This document shows, piece by piece, positions 53,888 to 62,972 of a stretch of 64,000 nt of DNA. Origin of the DNA: Paraburkholderia guartelaensis. Lineage in GTDB: Bacteria; Pseudomonadota; Gammaproteobacteria; Burkholderiales; Burkholderiaceae. The stretch's first letter is position 1; each line of letters opens with the position of its first letter. A program made the translations under genes and the position numbers. Location of the stretch: the NCBI RefSeq assembly GCF_004353905.1, contig NZ_SMOD01000016.1, positions 108,577 through 172,576 on the forward strand, written 5' to 3'. The notes under the pieces were generated by a model that ran no database searches, was not told the origin of the DNA, and worked only from the letters and a program-made list of their open reading frames with translations.

Positions 53888-53944
53888 GCGTTACGCTTCA
53901 CTTTCCGCTGGCGGGGGCAACGCCTGCCGCCAGCCGGACTGAAA

Positions 53945-53983
53945 ACGGGCGTGGACCTCGTGCAATGCGAGTTCCACGCCCGT
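53945..53983. terminator. Long hairpin after phaP
   Basis: ACGGGCGTGGA and TCCACGCCCGT pair over 11 bp, then one mismatch and an inner CTCG / CGAG stem. Followed by TTTGC; it sits between convergent phaP and the hydrolase gene. Confidence 0.7.
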
Positions 53984-54021
53984 TTGCTATTGGGGGGGCC
54001 GGCGCGATGCGGCGTTAGTCG

Positions 54022-55071
54022 TCAAGGCGCACAGCCTGCCGTATCGAACATCGTCGCCAACGCGCAACTCGACGTGAGCATGCGCGCGCCGTCGTGTCCC
54101 ACGCCGGGGACGACATGAAACGTCTGATTCAGGCCGTCCGGGTGACGGGTTTGCAGGTAACGGTAGAAGCCTTGCGCGCGGGCCATGCGTTGCGCGCCCT
54201 GCGCCCGCGCGGCACAACTCTTGTCGAGCGATACCGAGGCCGGGTCGACGTCGTTGCCGCCCGCGAGGTAGACGATGCGCCGCTTCACGTAGTCCGCTTC
54301 GAGCTGCGCGGGCGAGCGGTCGGCGATGGCCGCCGGGCGGTTCTCCATCCCGTATTTCCAGCGGTCGAAGCCCGCGCAGCGCGAGGCATCGAATGCCGCT
54401 GGCGTGCCGTTCGCATCGGGCCGCTGCGCGTCGAAATATGCGTACGACGACGGGTTCGCCACCACGAAACGCACGTCGATGCCCTCGGCGGCAAGCGCAT
54501 CCGTATGCGAAGCGATCGCGTAGCGCTGCAGCACCTGGGCGCCGCCCGAATGTCCCGCGAACACGATCGTTTTCAGATTGGGAAACAGACGCCGGTCGGC
54601 GAGATGCCGAGCAATGTCGTCGAGCACGGCGTATGAACTCACCGGCACGCCGCTCGCGGCATCCGCGCCCGCCATCCACGCGTTGCCGCGCCAGCTCAGA
54701 AGATCGCCCGCTGCGTGGTGTGCGCTCACGTCGGCGGTGGCGAGAAACTGCGGTGCGACGAGTAGCGTGCCAGCAGGATCGACACCCGCCAATTCGCGCG
54801 CGTGCTGCGCGGTGCGAAAGTAGGTATCGGCGTTACGCAGCCGTCCGTGCACGATGACCACCGCGCGCTGGACGGCGGGCTGCGGCACGGTCCAGTCCGC
54901 GCTCACATAAAGCGGGAACTGCGCGTGGCCTTGCGGGGTGTCGACGGACATGCGCGCGTCGGCGATCACGCTGACGGGACGCAAGGGACGCGCCTGTGCG
55001 AGTGCAGGCGCAACGATCAGCGCGATCGCCGCAGTCACAACCGCCAGCCGGCGCCGAACGTTCGAACCCAT
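54022..55071 (-). CDS. Secreted alpha/beta-hydrolase-like protein
   Basis: 349 residues with a Sec signal peptide (VRRRLAVVTAAIALIVAPALAQA). A nucleophile elbow FAGHSGGAQVLQRY gives Ser in GHSGG; VYLAGGNDVDP may supply the acid and VPGVGHDGARM the His. VIVHGRLRNADTYFR near residue 72 is a typical oxyanion loop. Four or more cysteines near the C-terminus suggest disulfides. The substrate is not known. It follows the GntR gene by 25 bp and may share its transcript. Confidence 0.78.
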   Translation of the reverse strand: MGSNVRRRLAVVTAAIALIVAPALAQARPLRPVSVIADARMSVDTPQGHAQFPLYVSADWTVPQPAVQRAVVIVHGRLRNADTYFRTAQHARELAGVDPAGTLLVAPQFLATADVSAHHAAGDLLSWRGNAWMAGADAASGVPVSSYAVLDDIARHLADRRLFPNLKTIVFAGHSGGAQVLQRYAIASHTDALAAEGIDVRFVVANPSSYAYFDAQRPDANGTPAAFDASRCAGFDRWKYGMENRPAAIADRSPAQLEADYVKRRIVYLAGGNDVDPASVSLDKSCAARAQGAQRMARAQGFYRYLQTRHPDGLNQTFHVVPGVGHDGARMLTSSCALATMFDTAGCAP

Positions 55072-55096
55072 GAAGGCACTCGCCGCGAAGGCGTGC

Positions 55097-55786
55097 TCAG
55101 GAGCCGAACATGCGGTTCACCGCGCGCTCGAGATGCGCGCGCATCGCGGTAGAAGCGCGTTCGGCGTCACGCGCCTGGATCGCTTCGAGCACTTCGAGGT
55201 GCTCCTGCTGCACGAGGCGCTGCCGCTCGATCGACTTCACGAGCGAGAGGTTGCGCGACAGGTTCATGCTGAACACCATCTGTTCCTGGATGCCCGAAAG
55301 CGCCGTGATGAAGAACTGGTTCTTCGAGGCGCGCGCCACGGCCATATGGAACGCGAAATCGTCTTTCGCGCCGATACCCGAAGTCTCGATGATGGTCTGC
55401 AGGTTGTCCCACTCGCGCTGGATGGCGGCGATGTCTTCGTCTTCCGCCTTTTGCGCGGCGAGCGAGGCCGCCCCGGCTTCGACCACCACGCGGTATTCGT
55501 AGCAGCGGCGAATGTCCGACAGCGTTTCGAGCGGCGCGAAACGGCGCACGTCCGGGTCGGGACGCCGCATGACCGTCGTGCCCGAGCCGTGGCGCGTGGC
55601 GATGATGCCGTCTGCGCGCAGCTGGGCAAGCGCCTCGCGCACCGTGGGGCGCGAGGTCGCGAAGCGCTCCGCGAGCATGTGCTCGGTCGGCAGGCGCTCC
55701 CCTTCCTTGTATTCGCCCTCGATGATGCGATTGAGGATGTCGCTGTAAATCCGCGCCGGCATATTCGGCGCTTTCTGCTCAGACAT
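55097..55786 (-). CDS. GntR-family regulator, FadR subfamily
   Basis: 229 residues. The HTH lies at about 12-70 (GERLPTEHMLAERFATSRPTVREAL in pieces) and an FCD ligand domain follows with conserved His for a metal (FAFHMAVARAS, EQEHLEV-like QQEHLEVLEAI, MRAHLERAV). FCD regulators respond to sugar acids or carboxylates. It heads the leftward side of the uronate locus, so it probably controls these genes through the palindrome at 58674. The ATG at 55786 is used; a GTG 15 bases upstream is possible. Confidence 0.86.
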   Translation of the reverse strand: MSEQKAPNMPARIYSDILNRIIEGEYKEGERLPTEHMLAERFATSRPTVREALAQLRADGIIATRHGSGTTVMRRPDPDVRRFAPLETLSDIRRCYEYRVVVEAGAASLAAQKAEDEDIAAIQREWDNLQTIIETSGIGAKDDFAFHMAVARASKNQFFITALSGIQEQMVFSMNLSRNLSLVKSIERQRLVQQEHLEVLEAIQARDAERASTAMRAHLERAVNRMFGS

Positions 55787-55958
55787 GATCGGACGGTGCA
55801 CTTTGGGTTGTCAGGAGTGTCGTCAATTGTAAGTCATATGGCGGGCCGATAGCGTCCACCCGCCCCCGGCCAGGCCCCATTTTGCGGGAGTTTCCGCTCT
55901 TTCCGTACCGCTTTACCAATTTGCGGCCAATTTACAGCTGCTTGCGCTTTTGCCCCGG

Positions 55959-56873
55959 CTAGCCTGAGGGCAGCGCACTCACGCGGATGCGCAACGCCGC
56001 TTTCTCGCTCTCCCCCGGCTCCAGCCAGCGCAGGCCGAGGCCGGTGTGAATCGCGTCGGGCAGCCCGAGCCACGGCTCGACGCAGTAAAAGTCCGAATCG
56101 GGCGCGAGCGACCAGGTCGTGACCGCGTACCACGACACCGAACCGGGCCGGCACAGATCGATTTCGATCGCGCGCTGCTGCGACGGCATCTCGATGCGCA
56201 CGGGCACATCGGGCTCGCCGTCGAGACAATGAAAGCGGTCGATGATCTGCGCGTCGTCGAAGCGGTAGTGCGTCTCGCCCGGCGCGGCCCCGGCCGTCGT
56301 GCCGTCCGGCAACTGACGGCGATGGACGTTGCGCGGCAGCGCGATCGTCGCCTCGCCACGCTGCGCGTGCGGCAGCGCGAAATAGAAGTGATGGCCCGCG
56401 TAGTACGGCATGCGCGCGTCGCCCGTGTTCGTCGTGGTCAGTTCCACGTCGAGCATCGTTTCGTCGGCAAGCCGGTAGGCCGCTTCGAAGCGAAATCCGA
56501 ACGGGTACAACTCGCGCGTCGATGCGCTGTCGGTGAGCGTCATGCGCACGCCGTCGCCTTGCGGCGCGATCTGCGCCGCGAACGGCAGATCGCGCGCGAA
56601 GCCGTGCAGCGGAATGTCCCGCACCACGCCCTCTGCGTCGCGCCACCGCCCCACCTGGCCATCCACCCACTGCCGCGCGATGAACGGAAACAGCAGCGGA
56701 TTGCCGCCGCGGATCAGCCCCGGCTTGCTCCAGTCCGGCGCGGCGGGCCAATGGATGATGGGTGCGCCACCGAGCGTCCACGACAGCAGACGCCCACCGG
56801 CTTGCGGCGCGACGAGCAGTCGTGACGCGCCGAGCGCGAGTTCGATGACATCCTGGTTTTGAAACTGCGGCAT
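55959..56873 (-). CDS. Aldose 1-epimerase
   Basis: 304 residues, a galactose-mutarotase-like beta-sandwich. It interconverts alpha and beta anomers. Active-site residues: His in IPLHGFARDLPF, His in YYAGHHFYFALP and Glu in YCVEPWLGLPDA. In this locus it likely prepares uronic acids for the dehydrogenase. It follows the SMP-30 gene by 25 bp on the same strand. Confidence 0.87.
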   Translation of the reverse strand: MPQFQNQDVIELALGASRLLVAPQAGGRLLSWTLGGAPIIHWPAAPDWSKPGLIRGGNPLLFPFIARQWVDGQVGRWRDAEGVVRDIPLHGFARDLPFAAQIAPQGDGVRMTLTDSASTRELYPFGFRFEAAYRLADETMLDVELTTTNTGDARMPYYAGHHFYFALPHAQRGEATIALPRNVHRRQLPDGTTAGAAPGETHYRFDDAQIIDRFHCLDGEPDVPVRIEMPSQQRAIEIDLCRPGSVSWYAVTTWSLAPDSDFYCVEPWLGLPDAIHTGLGLRWLEPGESEKAALRIRVSALPSG

Positions 56874-56898
56874 ATAGGCATTGCGTTAAGGGCAAAGG

Positions 56899-57855
56899 TC
56901 AGTCGGTCGCGCGCAGCGAACCCGCGAAAGCGGGCTCGAGCAGGCCGCGCACACCGGCATCGATGGCGAACACGAGGCCGTCCAGCTCGCCGGTCTGCGG
57001 CGGGCAGATCGTCGTGACGTAAAGCACGTCGAGGTTCGCACCGCCGAACGCACACATCGAAGGCTTCGCCACCGGCACCGCCACGCTGCGCTCGAGCCGC
57101 CCTTCGGGCGTGAAGCGCAGCAACCGGCCCGCGTCGTTCGCGCAGATCCAGTAGCAGCCGTCGGCGTCCATGGCCGCGCCGTCGGGGCGCCCCGCGTAGT
57201 CGTGCAGATCGGCGAACACGCGGCGATTCGTGGGCACGCCATCGTCGATGTCGTAGTCGAAGGCCCAGATCAGGCGGCTCGACGCATGCGAATCGGAGAG
57301 ATACATCGTGCGGCCGTCCGGCGACCACGCTAGGCCGTTCTGCGTGCACAACCCCTCGACCACGGGCGCCGACAAGCCGTCTTGCGCGGTATAGCGATAG
57401 AGCTTGCCCGCCGGGTCGGGCGCCGCCGCGTCCTGCACCATCGTGCCGGACCAGAAACGGCCCTGGCGATCGCAGCGGCCGTCGTTGAAACGCATGCGCG
57501 CGGCCTCGTGCGCCACGCTCGCGAGCGGCCGCACGCTCACTTCGCCTGCCCGCACGTTAGCGGCCGGTTCGTGCAGCGTCACAGCGAAAAGTCCCGTCTC
57601 CAACGCCGCGAGCACGCCGCCATCGCGCGCGAACGCGAAGCAGCCGATGCGCTCCGGCAGCGCCCACTCGGTGCGGCGCGCCGTATCGACCGCATAGCGA
57701 ACGAGCGTCTGAGCGGGAATATCGACCCAGTAAAGCGCGCTTTCCTCAGCACGCCACACGGGGCACTCGCCGACCGACGAGCGCCGCGCATCATGAGCCT
57801 CGAGCGGCCTCACCGGCGGCGTCGACACAGCATCGAGCGTCATTTCGTGCTGCAT
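56899..57855 (-). CDS. SMP-30/gluconolactonase family lactonase
   Basis: 318 residues, a six-bladed beta-propeller. Metal ligands are visible: Glu in SVGECPVWRAEE, Asn in RFNDGRCDRQGRFW, and Asn/Asp in NGLAWSPDGRTMYLSDS. Members hydrolyse sugar-acid lactones; next to a uronate dehydrogenase the natural substrate is a galactaro- or glucarolactone. Its ATG (57855) lies just after the rraA-like stop (57858-57860), so the genes are coupled. Confidence 0.87.
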   Translation of the reverse strand: MQHEMTLDAVSTPPVRPLEAHDARRSSVGECPVWRAEESALYWVDIPAQTLVRYAVDTARRTEWALPERIGCFAFARDGGVLAALETGLFAVTLHEPAANVRAGEVSVRPLASVAHEAARMRFNDGRCDRQGRFWSGTMVQDAAAPDPAGKLYRYTAQDGLSAPVVEGLCTQNGLAWSPDGRTMYLSDSHASSRLIWAFDYDIDDGVPTNRRVFADLHDYAGRPDGAAMDADGCYWICANDAGRLLRFTPEGRLERSVAVPVAKPSMCAFGGANLDVLYVTTICPPQTGELDGLVFAIDAGVRGLLEPAFAGSLRATD

Positions 57856-57857
57856 GC

Positions 57858-58592
57858 TCAACGCTGCTCCTTCTTCCATGCGTCGTACGCGGCAAGCGTC
57901 GCCTCGTTCGGCGGATAGGTGCCCGGCAGCGCCGCGCCCGCCTCGATGCGTTCGGTGATGAAGCGCTCGAGCGTTTCCTGCTCGGTGGCGTCGCGCGCGA
58001 CTTCCTCGGCCAGATGATGCGGAATCACGACCACGCCGTCCGCATCGCCGACGATGATGTCGCCCGGAAACACGGCTACGCCGCCGCAGCCGATCGGCAC
58101 GTTCAGGTCGACCGTATGGTGCTTGCAGAGATTGAGTGGCGCCGAAGCGCCCGCGCAGAACACCGGAATACCGAGCGCCGCGATGGTCGCGCTGTCGCGC
58201 ACCGGGCCGTCCGAGACCATGCCCGCCACGCCGCGCACCTTCATGCGCGTGGCGAGGATCGAGCCCATCGAGGCGGCGTCGGTCACGCCGCGGCAGTCCT
58301 GCACGAGCACCGCGCCCGCGGGCACGGTCTCGACGCCCTTACGCTGCGGATGCTCGGGGTTCTGGAACGCGCTCAACTGGTCGAGGTCCTCGCGCGCCGG
58401 GATGTTGCGCATCGTGAAGGCCGGACCGACCAGGTTGGGAGCGCCCGGCGCCGGTGCGGCGAGCGGCTTCACGCCTTGCAGGAAGACGTTGCGCAGGCCG
58501 CGCTTGAAAAGTTGTGTGGTGAGCGTGGCGTTGGAAACGCGGCGCAGTTGTTCGAGCGCGGCATCGCTCACGGGGATGGCGGGGGAAGTCAT
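57858..58592 (-). CDS. RraA-like family protein (possible aldolase)
   Basis: 244 residues. GVAGMVSDGPVRDS has the Gly...Arg-Asp pattern that binds metal and substrate in HMG/CHA aldolases, and VGDADGVVVIP is the other family mark. Related proteins are class II pyruvate aldolases or, in E. coli, an RNase E regulator (RraA). The neighbours favour a sugar-acid metabolic role such as cleavage of a keto-acid intermediate. First gene of the leftward operon; the operator at 58674 lies 82 bp upstream. Confidence 0.83.
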   Translation of the reverse strand: MTSPAIPVSDAALEQLRRVSNATLTTQLFKRGLRNVFLQGVKPLAAPAPGAPNLVGPAFTMRNIPAREDLDQLSAFQNPEHPQRKGVETVPAGAVLVQDCRGVTDAASMGSILATRMKVRGVAGMVSDGPVRDSATIAALGIPVFCAGASAPLNLCKHHTVDLNVPIGCGGVAVFPGDIIVGDADGVVVIPHHLAEEVARDATEQETLERFITERIEAGAALPGTYPPNEATLAAYDAWKKEQR

Positions 58593-59106
58593 CGTGTCTC
58601 GTCCGTTGTCGTGTTTCGTGGTGCGCGTGGCGCGGGCGGCGGCTCGAAAAACTGTCGAGCGGATGGGTCGCATTGTTGTAATACAACACGGAAATTGTCA
58701 ACCCGCCATTGCGCTGCGGGCCGCCCCAGGATGTATGACGACTAGCCTTCCGGTTGGCGCGAAATACATCGAAAGATTCAGCGAGCGCCACAGGTAAAAT
58801 CATGCCCCAAGTCAACAAAGGCCCGTCCAGAAGCCGCGCCGGGTGTCCGACCCCGATCCCGCATCAGGGAAATCCCCAGCACATCAATATTTGCTTTACA
58901 ACTTTGCCGCAAATAGAATGATGTCTTACATGAAGGGCCCGATGCGCACCGGCACCGCCCTTCATCCCGGCCAGCGGGAGACCAGCAACGCGGCTGCCTG
59001 AAGCGAACCAGGCCAGCACGGGGCGCCACGCATAGAAACACAGCCATTCGGGCCCACCTTCCGGCACAGCTTCGTGCCAGAGCCCGCCAACAGCAGGAGA
59101 CGAGCA
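58593..59106. other. Divergent regulatory region of the uronate locus
   Basis: About 510 bp between rraA-like (leftward) and the MFS gene (rightward). No gene is seen. It holds a perfect palindrome (58674) and, nearer the MFS side, a related imperfect site TTGCTTTACAAC at 58891. Confidence 0.5.
58674..58688. promoter_or_regulatory. Palindromic operator, likely for the GntR regulator
   Basis: TGTTGTA-A-TACAACA is a perfect 7-1-7 dyad. FadR-subfamily GntR proteins commonly bind TNGTNNNACNA-type sites; the centre TTGTAATACAA agrees. Confidence 0.65.
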
Positions 59107-60414
59107 GTGCAACGCAAGACAATCAAGGGGGTGCGGTGGTGGATCATCGGCCTCATCATGATCGGCACCATCTTCAACTACCTCGCGCGCAGCTCGCTCG
59201 CGGTGGCCGCACCCACGCTGACTGAAACGCTTCACATGACCACGCAGCAGTACTCGTACGTGGTCACGGCCTTCCAGGCCTGCTATGCCCTCGCGCAACC
59301 GGTCGCCGGTTTCGTGCTCGACTCCGTGGGCATCAAGATCGGCTTCGCGATCTTCGCGTTCGGCTGGGCCATCGCCAACATGCTGCACGGCCTCGCCGGC
59401 AGCTGGCCCGCGCTCGCGGCGTTCCGCGGCATGCTCGGCATGACCGAAGCCGCGATCTTCCCGGCCGGCATGAAGGCCATCAGCGCATGGTTCCCGGCCA
59501 AGGAGCGCTCGGTCGCGACCGGCTGGCTCAACACCGGCACCTCGGTTGGCGCGATGCTCGCTCCGCCGCTCGTCGTGTGGTGCATTCTCAAGTTCAACTG
59601 GCAGTTCGCGTTCGTGGTCACCGGCGGCGGCGCGCTGATCTGGGTGGCGCTGTGGCTCGTGTTCTTCAAGATGCCCGCGGAACACCCGCGCCTCTCGCAG
59701 GATGAGGCCGACTACATCCGCGAAGGCCAGACCGAAGCACAGAAGTCGACCAAAGGCCGCCGCGCCTCGTTCAAGGAAGTGCTCAAGACGCGCCGCTTCT
59801 GGGGCATCGGCATTCCGCGCATGCTCGCTGAACCGGCATGGCAAACCTTCGGCGCGTGGATTCCGCTGTACATGGTCACCGTGCGTCACATGAACCTGAA
59901 GGAAATCGCGCTGTTCGCGTGGATGCCGTTCCTCGCCGCCGACCTCGGCTGCCTGGTGGGCGGCTACCTCGCGCCGCTCTTCATCCGCTGGTTCGGCTGC
60001 TCGCTCATCACCTCGCGCAAGCTCGTCATCACGACCGGCGCGCTGCTGATGGTCGGTCCGGCCTGCGTGGGCCTCGTCGCGAGCCCCTACGCCGCCATCG
60101 CCCTCTTCTGCGTCGGCACGTTCGCACACCAGACGATTTCGGGTGCGCTGTTCACGCTGGCTTCGGACGTGTTCGGCCAGCACGAAGTCGCAACGGCCAC
60201 GGGTCTCTCGGGCATGTTCGGCTACCTCGGCGCGACGGTGTTCTCGCTCATCGTCGGCGCAGTGGCTAGCACGATCGGTTATAACCCGTTGTTCGTGTGC
60301 CTCATGCTGTTCGACATCATCGGCGCCTGCGTGGCATGGCGACTGATCTCGAACGAGCAGAAGGACAACGCTGGCAGCCCTGCGCTCCAGCCCTCGCACA
60401 AAGTGAAGGCCTGA
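59107..60414 (+). CDS. MFS transporter, anion:cation symporter (ExuT/GudP-like)
   Basis: 435 residues, 12 helices. RWWIIGLIMIGTIFNYLARSSLAVAAP is the ACS-family opening (split here by the first helix) and GMTEAAIFPAGMKAISAWFP follows in TM4. AEHPRLSQDEADYIREG after TM6 is characteristic of hexuronate/aldarate permeases. It should import galacturonate, glucuronate or an aldarate. Start: GTG at 59107 with AGGAGA 7 nt upstream. udh follows 69 bp after its stop. Confidence 0.9.
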   Translation: MQRKTIKGVRWWIIGLIMIGTIFNYLARSSLAVAAPTLTETLHMTTQQYSYVVTAFQACYALAQPVAGFVLDSVGIKIGFAIFAFGWAIANMLHGLAGSWPALAAFRGMLGMTEAAIFPAGMKAISAWFPAKERSVATGWLNTGTSVGAMLAPPLVVWCILKFNWQFAFVVTGGGALIWVALWLVFFKMPAEHPRLSQDEADYIREGQTEAQKSTKGRRASFKEVLKTRRFWGIGIPRMLAEPAWQTFGAWIPLYMVTVRHMNLKEIALFAWMPFLAADLGCLVGGYLAPLFIRWFGCSLITSRKLVITTGALLMVGPACVGLVASPYAAIALFCVGTFAHQTISGALFTLASDVFGQHEVATATGLSGMFGYLGATVFSLIVGAVASTIGYNPLFVCLMLFDIIGACVAWRLISNEQKDNAGSPALQPSHKVKA

Positions 60415-60429
60415 TCGACAAATTCACCG

Positions 60430-60453
60430 GCCGGCGCCCGCGAGGGCGCCGGC
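60430..60453 (+). terminator. Hairpin between the transporter and udh
   Basis: A 10-bp GC stem GCCGGCGCCC / GGGCGCCGGC with a GCGA loop and only three T after it. Could weaken read-through into udh. Confidence 0.45.
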
Positions 60454-60483
60454 TTTCGGCATTTCTACGTGAGGACAATCACA

Positions 60484-61308
60484 GTGAAGAAAGTTGCATT
60501 GACCGGCGCGGCCGGCCAGCTCGGCACCGTGTTGCGCAAGGGCCTGCTCGAACGCGGCGTGAACCTGCGTTCCGCGGCCGGCTCGAAGCCGCTCGAACCG
60601 CTCGTCGCGGGCGAAGACGTGATGCACGGCGACCTGCGCGACCCCGCCGTGGTCGACCGCCTGCTCGACGGTGTGGACGTACTGATCCACATGGCCGGTA
60701 CGAGCGTCGAGCGTCCCCTGCCCGAGATCATCGAGAACAATCTGCGCGGTCTCGTCGAAGTCTACGAAGGCATGCGCCGCCATGGCACGAAGCGCATGCT
60801 GTTCGCAAGCTCGAATCACGCGATCGGCATGTACCCCGTGGAAGAGAAGCTCACGCTCGACTGCGCGTTTCGCCCGGACGGTTTCTACGGTCTTTCGAAG
60901 GCATGGGGCGAATCGCTCGCGCGCCTGTACTGGGACAAGCACGGCATCGAAACCGTGAACGTGCGCATCGGCAGCTGCCTGCCGAGGCCCACCGAGTTCC
61001 GTCAATTGAGCACGTGGTTCGGGCACGAGGACCTGTTCCATCTCGTCGATCGTGTGATCAATGTGGATGAGATCGGCTTTGCCGTGGTGTGGGGCGTGTC
61101 GAACAACACGCGCAGCTACTGGATTCAGGAAGGCGCGAACGACGACGCGAAGCGCCTTGGCTATGAGCCGAAACAGAACTCGGAAGATTGGGCGGCTGAA
61201 ATTCTGGCGCAGCAGAACCCGCTCGACGCGACGGCGCAGCGGTATCAGGGCGGTAGTTTCGCCAGCTTCGATTTCACACCGGTGGAGAAGCGCGGCAAGC
61301 GGTCGTGA
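60484..61308 (+). CDS. udh: Uronate dehydrogenase
   Basis: 274 residues, a short-chain-type NAD-dependent enzyme that oxidises D-galacturonate or D-glucuronate to the aldaro-lactone. GAAGQLGTVLR is the NAD motif, ASSNHAIGMYP holds Ser/His around the substrate, and YGLSKAWGES supplies the catalytic Tyr and Lys. IGSCLPRPTEFRQLSTWFGHEDL is very close to Agrobacterium and Pseudomonas Udh when read in halves. The GTG at 60484 has GAGGA 8 nt upstream. A strong terminator follows. Confidence 0.9.
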   Translation: MKKVALTGAAGQLGTVLRKGLLERGVNLRSAAGSKPLEPLVAGEDVMHGDLRDPAVVDRLLDGVDVLIHMAGTSVERPLPEIIENNLRGLVEVYEGMRRHGTKRMLFASSNHAIGMYPVEEKLTLDCAFRPDGFYGLSKAWGESLARLYWDKHGIETVNVRIGSCLPRPTEFRQLSTWFGHEDLFHLVDRVINVDEIGFAVVWGVSNNTRSYWIQEGANDDAKRLGYEPKQNSEDWAAEILAQQNPLDATAQRYQGGSFASFDFTPVEKRGKRS

Positions 61309-61336
61309 TTCGCTGCTTTTCCGTGTGTTTGCGTTT

Positions 61337-61363
61337 AGCGCCCCTTGGGGGCGCTTTTTTTTT
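61337..61363 (+). terminator. Rho-independent terminator of the MFS-udh unit
   Basis: Stem AGCGCCCC / GGGGCGCT around a short TTG loop, followed by nine T residues in total. Confidence 0.9.
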
Positions 61364-61415
61364 GGGTTCTTCGTTGGGCAGACTAATTGCGGACGGACTC
61401 TAGTCGGCTGTGGAT

Positions 61416-61550
61416 TCAACCGGTCGGTGCAACAGATTGATGGAAGCGCTCGGCAGATGTGTCAAAGTTAAGCGTCTTACGCGGACGCTCGTTGAGTCGC
61501 CTTGCTACTGCATCGATGCTTGCCCGGTTGGTCAATGACAAGGCAGCCAA
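61416..61550 (-). pseudogene. IS30-family transposase remnant (C-terminal end)
   Basis: The minus strand reads ...SLTNRASIDAVARRLNERP and then RKTLNFDTSAERFHQSVAPTG-stop, which is the C-terminus of IS30-type transposases (conserved LNERPRKTL). A stop codon in frame lies at 61551-61553, and nothing recognisable of the rest remains. It marks an insertion scar at the left edge of the PAAR cassette. The 265 bp to 61815 hold no gene. Confidence 0.8.
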
Positions 61551-61815
61551 TCAAATGAACCGATTAGCCAACTGGTGGCAGGTGGCCGCGCTGCTTGCCT
61601 GCGCGAAACACCTGATATGTATAAGGCATAGGGTTTTGTGGTTCCAAGACCTTGGTTTCAGGATTGTTCAAAGGACTGGAACGAGCTTCCGTTGGTTTCT
61701 CTGCTGTGCTTTGGAAGAAAGTTCGATTTGCCGCGGGACTCGGGCAGCCTCAACCCATGTTGCACGGCGGAGCCTCCTCTGCTAGCTTTCCTACGTTTAG
61801 TATGAGGAAACGCAC

Positions 61816-62352
61816 ATGGTTGCAAGAGCGAAAATTCGCGTCGGCGACAAGACATCACACGGCGGTACGGTAATTCAAGGGTTTCCCGAAATGCAGTGCT
61901 ATGGCAAGCCTGTCGCCGGCCTTGGCCATGCGGTGACCTGTCCGAAGTGCTCCGGCTATCACAAGATCGTGGAAGGCGTCGCCAGCTTTTCTTTCAACGG
62001 GACGCCGATCGCGCTTGATGGGATGAAGACGTCCTGCGGAGCAATTCTGATCGCTTCACAGCATCTGGATGTTGTTGAACTCGTTTCCGACGCAAACGCA
62101 TTGGAGCCGCATGGCGCCTCGTCGGAGGCGCTGCAAGGCGGCGTTCACGATGAGCAGGTGATCGAGCAATGGTTTGGCCTGGAAGACGAGCACGGTAATC
62201 CAGTGACGGGATACAAATACGATCTGCTCAAGGACGGCGATATGCATACTCGGGCGGCGAGTTTCGATAGCGGGCAAAGTACCGTCGTCGAGGGCGCAGC
62301 AGACGTGCATACCGTCATGTGGCTTGATCGTGACTCGGTGGTAAAGACATGA
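61816..62352 (+). CDS. PAAR-domain protein (type VI secretion spike tip)
   Basis: 178 residues. The PAAR region spans about 5-90: VGDKTSHGGTVIQGF, KPVAGLGHAVTCPKC, HKIVEGVASFSFNGTPIALDGMKTSCG and LIASQH. It has the Cys/His set that binds zinc at the spike tip. The C-terminal 85 residues (HDEQVIEQWFGLEDEHGNPVTG region, then GDMHTRA) are a short extension of unknown fold that may dock the downstream effector. AGGA lies 8 nt before the ATG. The next gene overlaps by four bases. It is clearly less GC-rich than the surrounding chromosome. Confidence 0.87.
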   Translation: MVARAKIRVGDKTSHGGTVIQGFPEMQCYGKPVAGLGHAVTCPKCSGYHKIVEGVASFSFNGTPIALDGMKTSCGAILIASQHLDVVELVSDANALEPHGASSEALQGGVHDEQVIEQWFGLEDEHGNPVTGYKYDLLKDGDMHTRAASFDSGQSTVVEGAADVHTVMWLDRDSVVKT

Positions 62353-62972
62353 CGGACAAGAAAGAGACGCTCGATGCGCAAACGCGACAACTCGCGGCGA
62401 TGGCGTATGGCGAGGCATCGCCTGATAACGACAGCGATGAGATGTTCGGACTGGCCAGTGTGCTGGTCAGGCAGCGCGACGCACGGGGATACTCGGACAT
62501 CGGTACATTTGCTTCCTCAGAAAGATCCTTTTCGTTTGTAGTGAGTGACGGGAATCTCCGGTACACGAAATTGATGAAGGCAACGGATGCCCAGATCGAC
62601 AAGGATAAGGGGATGAAAATTGCCATCGCCGCGGCACGCAACGCGCTGGCTTACGGTGTGGACAAATCGAATGGCGCGTATTTCTGGGATGGCGCCGACA
62701 TCAAGTCACATTATTCGACACATCCGAAGGTCGCGGTTGGGATCAAATTCATCGACCCATCGCACAATATCTACAACATCAAGGAATCGACAAAGCTGGT
62801 AATCAAGTACAAGTTCATCAAGAAGAAGGCGGCTGGAAAGATCACGATCGAAAAGACCGAACTCTATCGCTACGATCACGTTTATGAATCGACCGCTGCG
62901 CACGGCGGCACCATCTTCTGGAAGTTCAATCCCGACTACGTCAAGTTCACTCGTTCAAAGGAATATCTATGA
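62349..62972 (+). CDS. Predicted T6SS effector, SleB-like wall hydrolase
   Basis: 207 residues, with no signal peptide as expected for a T6SS cargo. LAAMAYGEASPDN near residue 15 resembles the catalytic Glu region of cell-wall hydrolase (SleB/transglycosylase-like) domains, with Glu22 the candidate acid. LASVLVRQRDARGYSD and NGAYFWDGADIK also suit that fold. The last 60 residues are Lys/Tyr-rich. The family assignment is by motif only. ATGA overlaps on both sides bind it to the PAAR gene and to the following periplasmic protein, the classical effector-immunity order. Confidence 0.72.
   Translation: MTDKKETLDAQTRQLAAMAYGEASPDNDSDEMFGLASVLVRQRDARGYSDIGTFASSERSFSFVVSDGNLRYTKLMKATDAQIDKDKGMKIAIAAARNALAYGVDKSNGAYFWDGADIKSHYSTHPKVAVGIKFIDPSHNIYNIKESTKLVIKYKFIKKKAAGKITIEKTELYRYDHVYESTAAHGGTIFWKFNPDYVKFTRSKEYL

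Noticed and set aside
61459..61785. A 108-codon plus-strand frame before the PAAR gene
   Set aside because: Covers the antisense of the IS30 remnant and shows no protein features.
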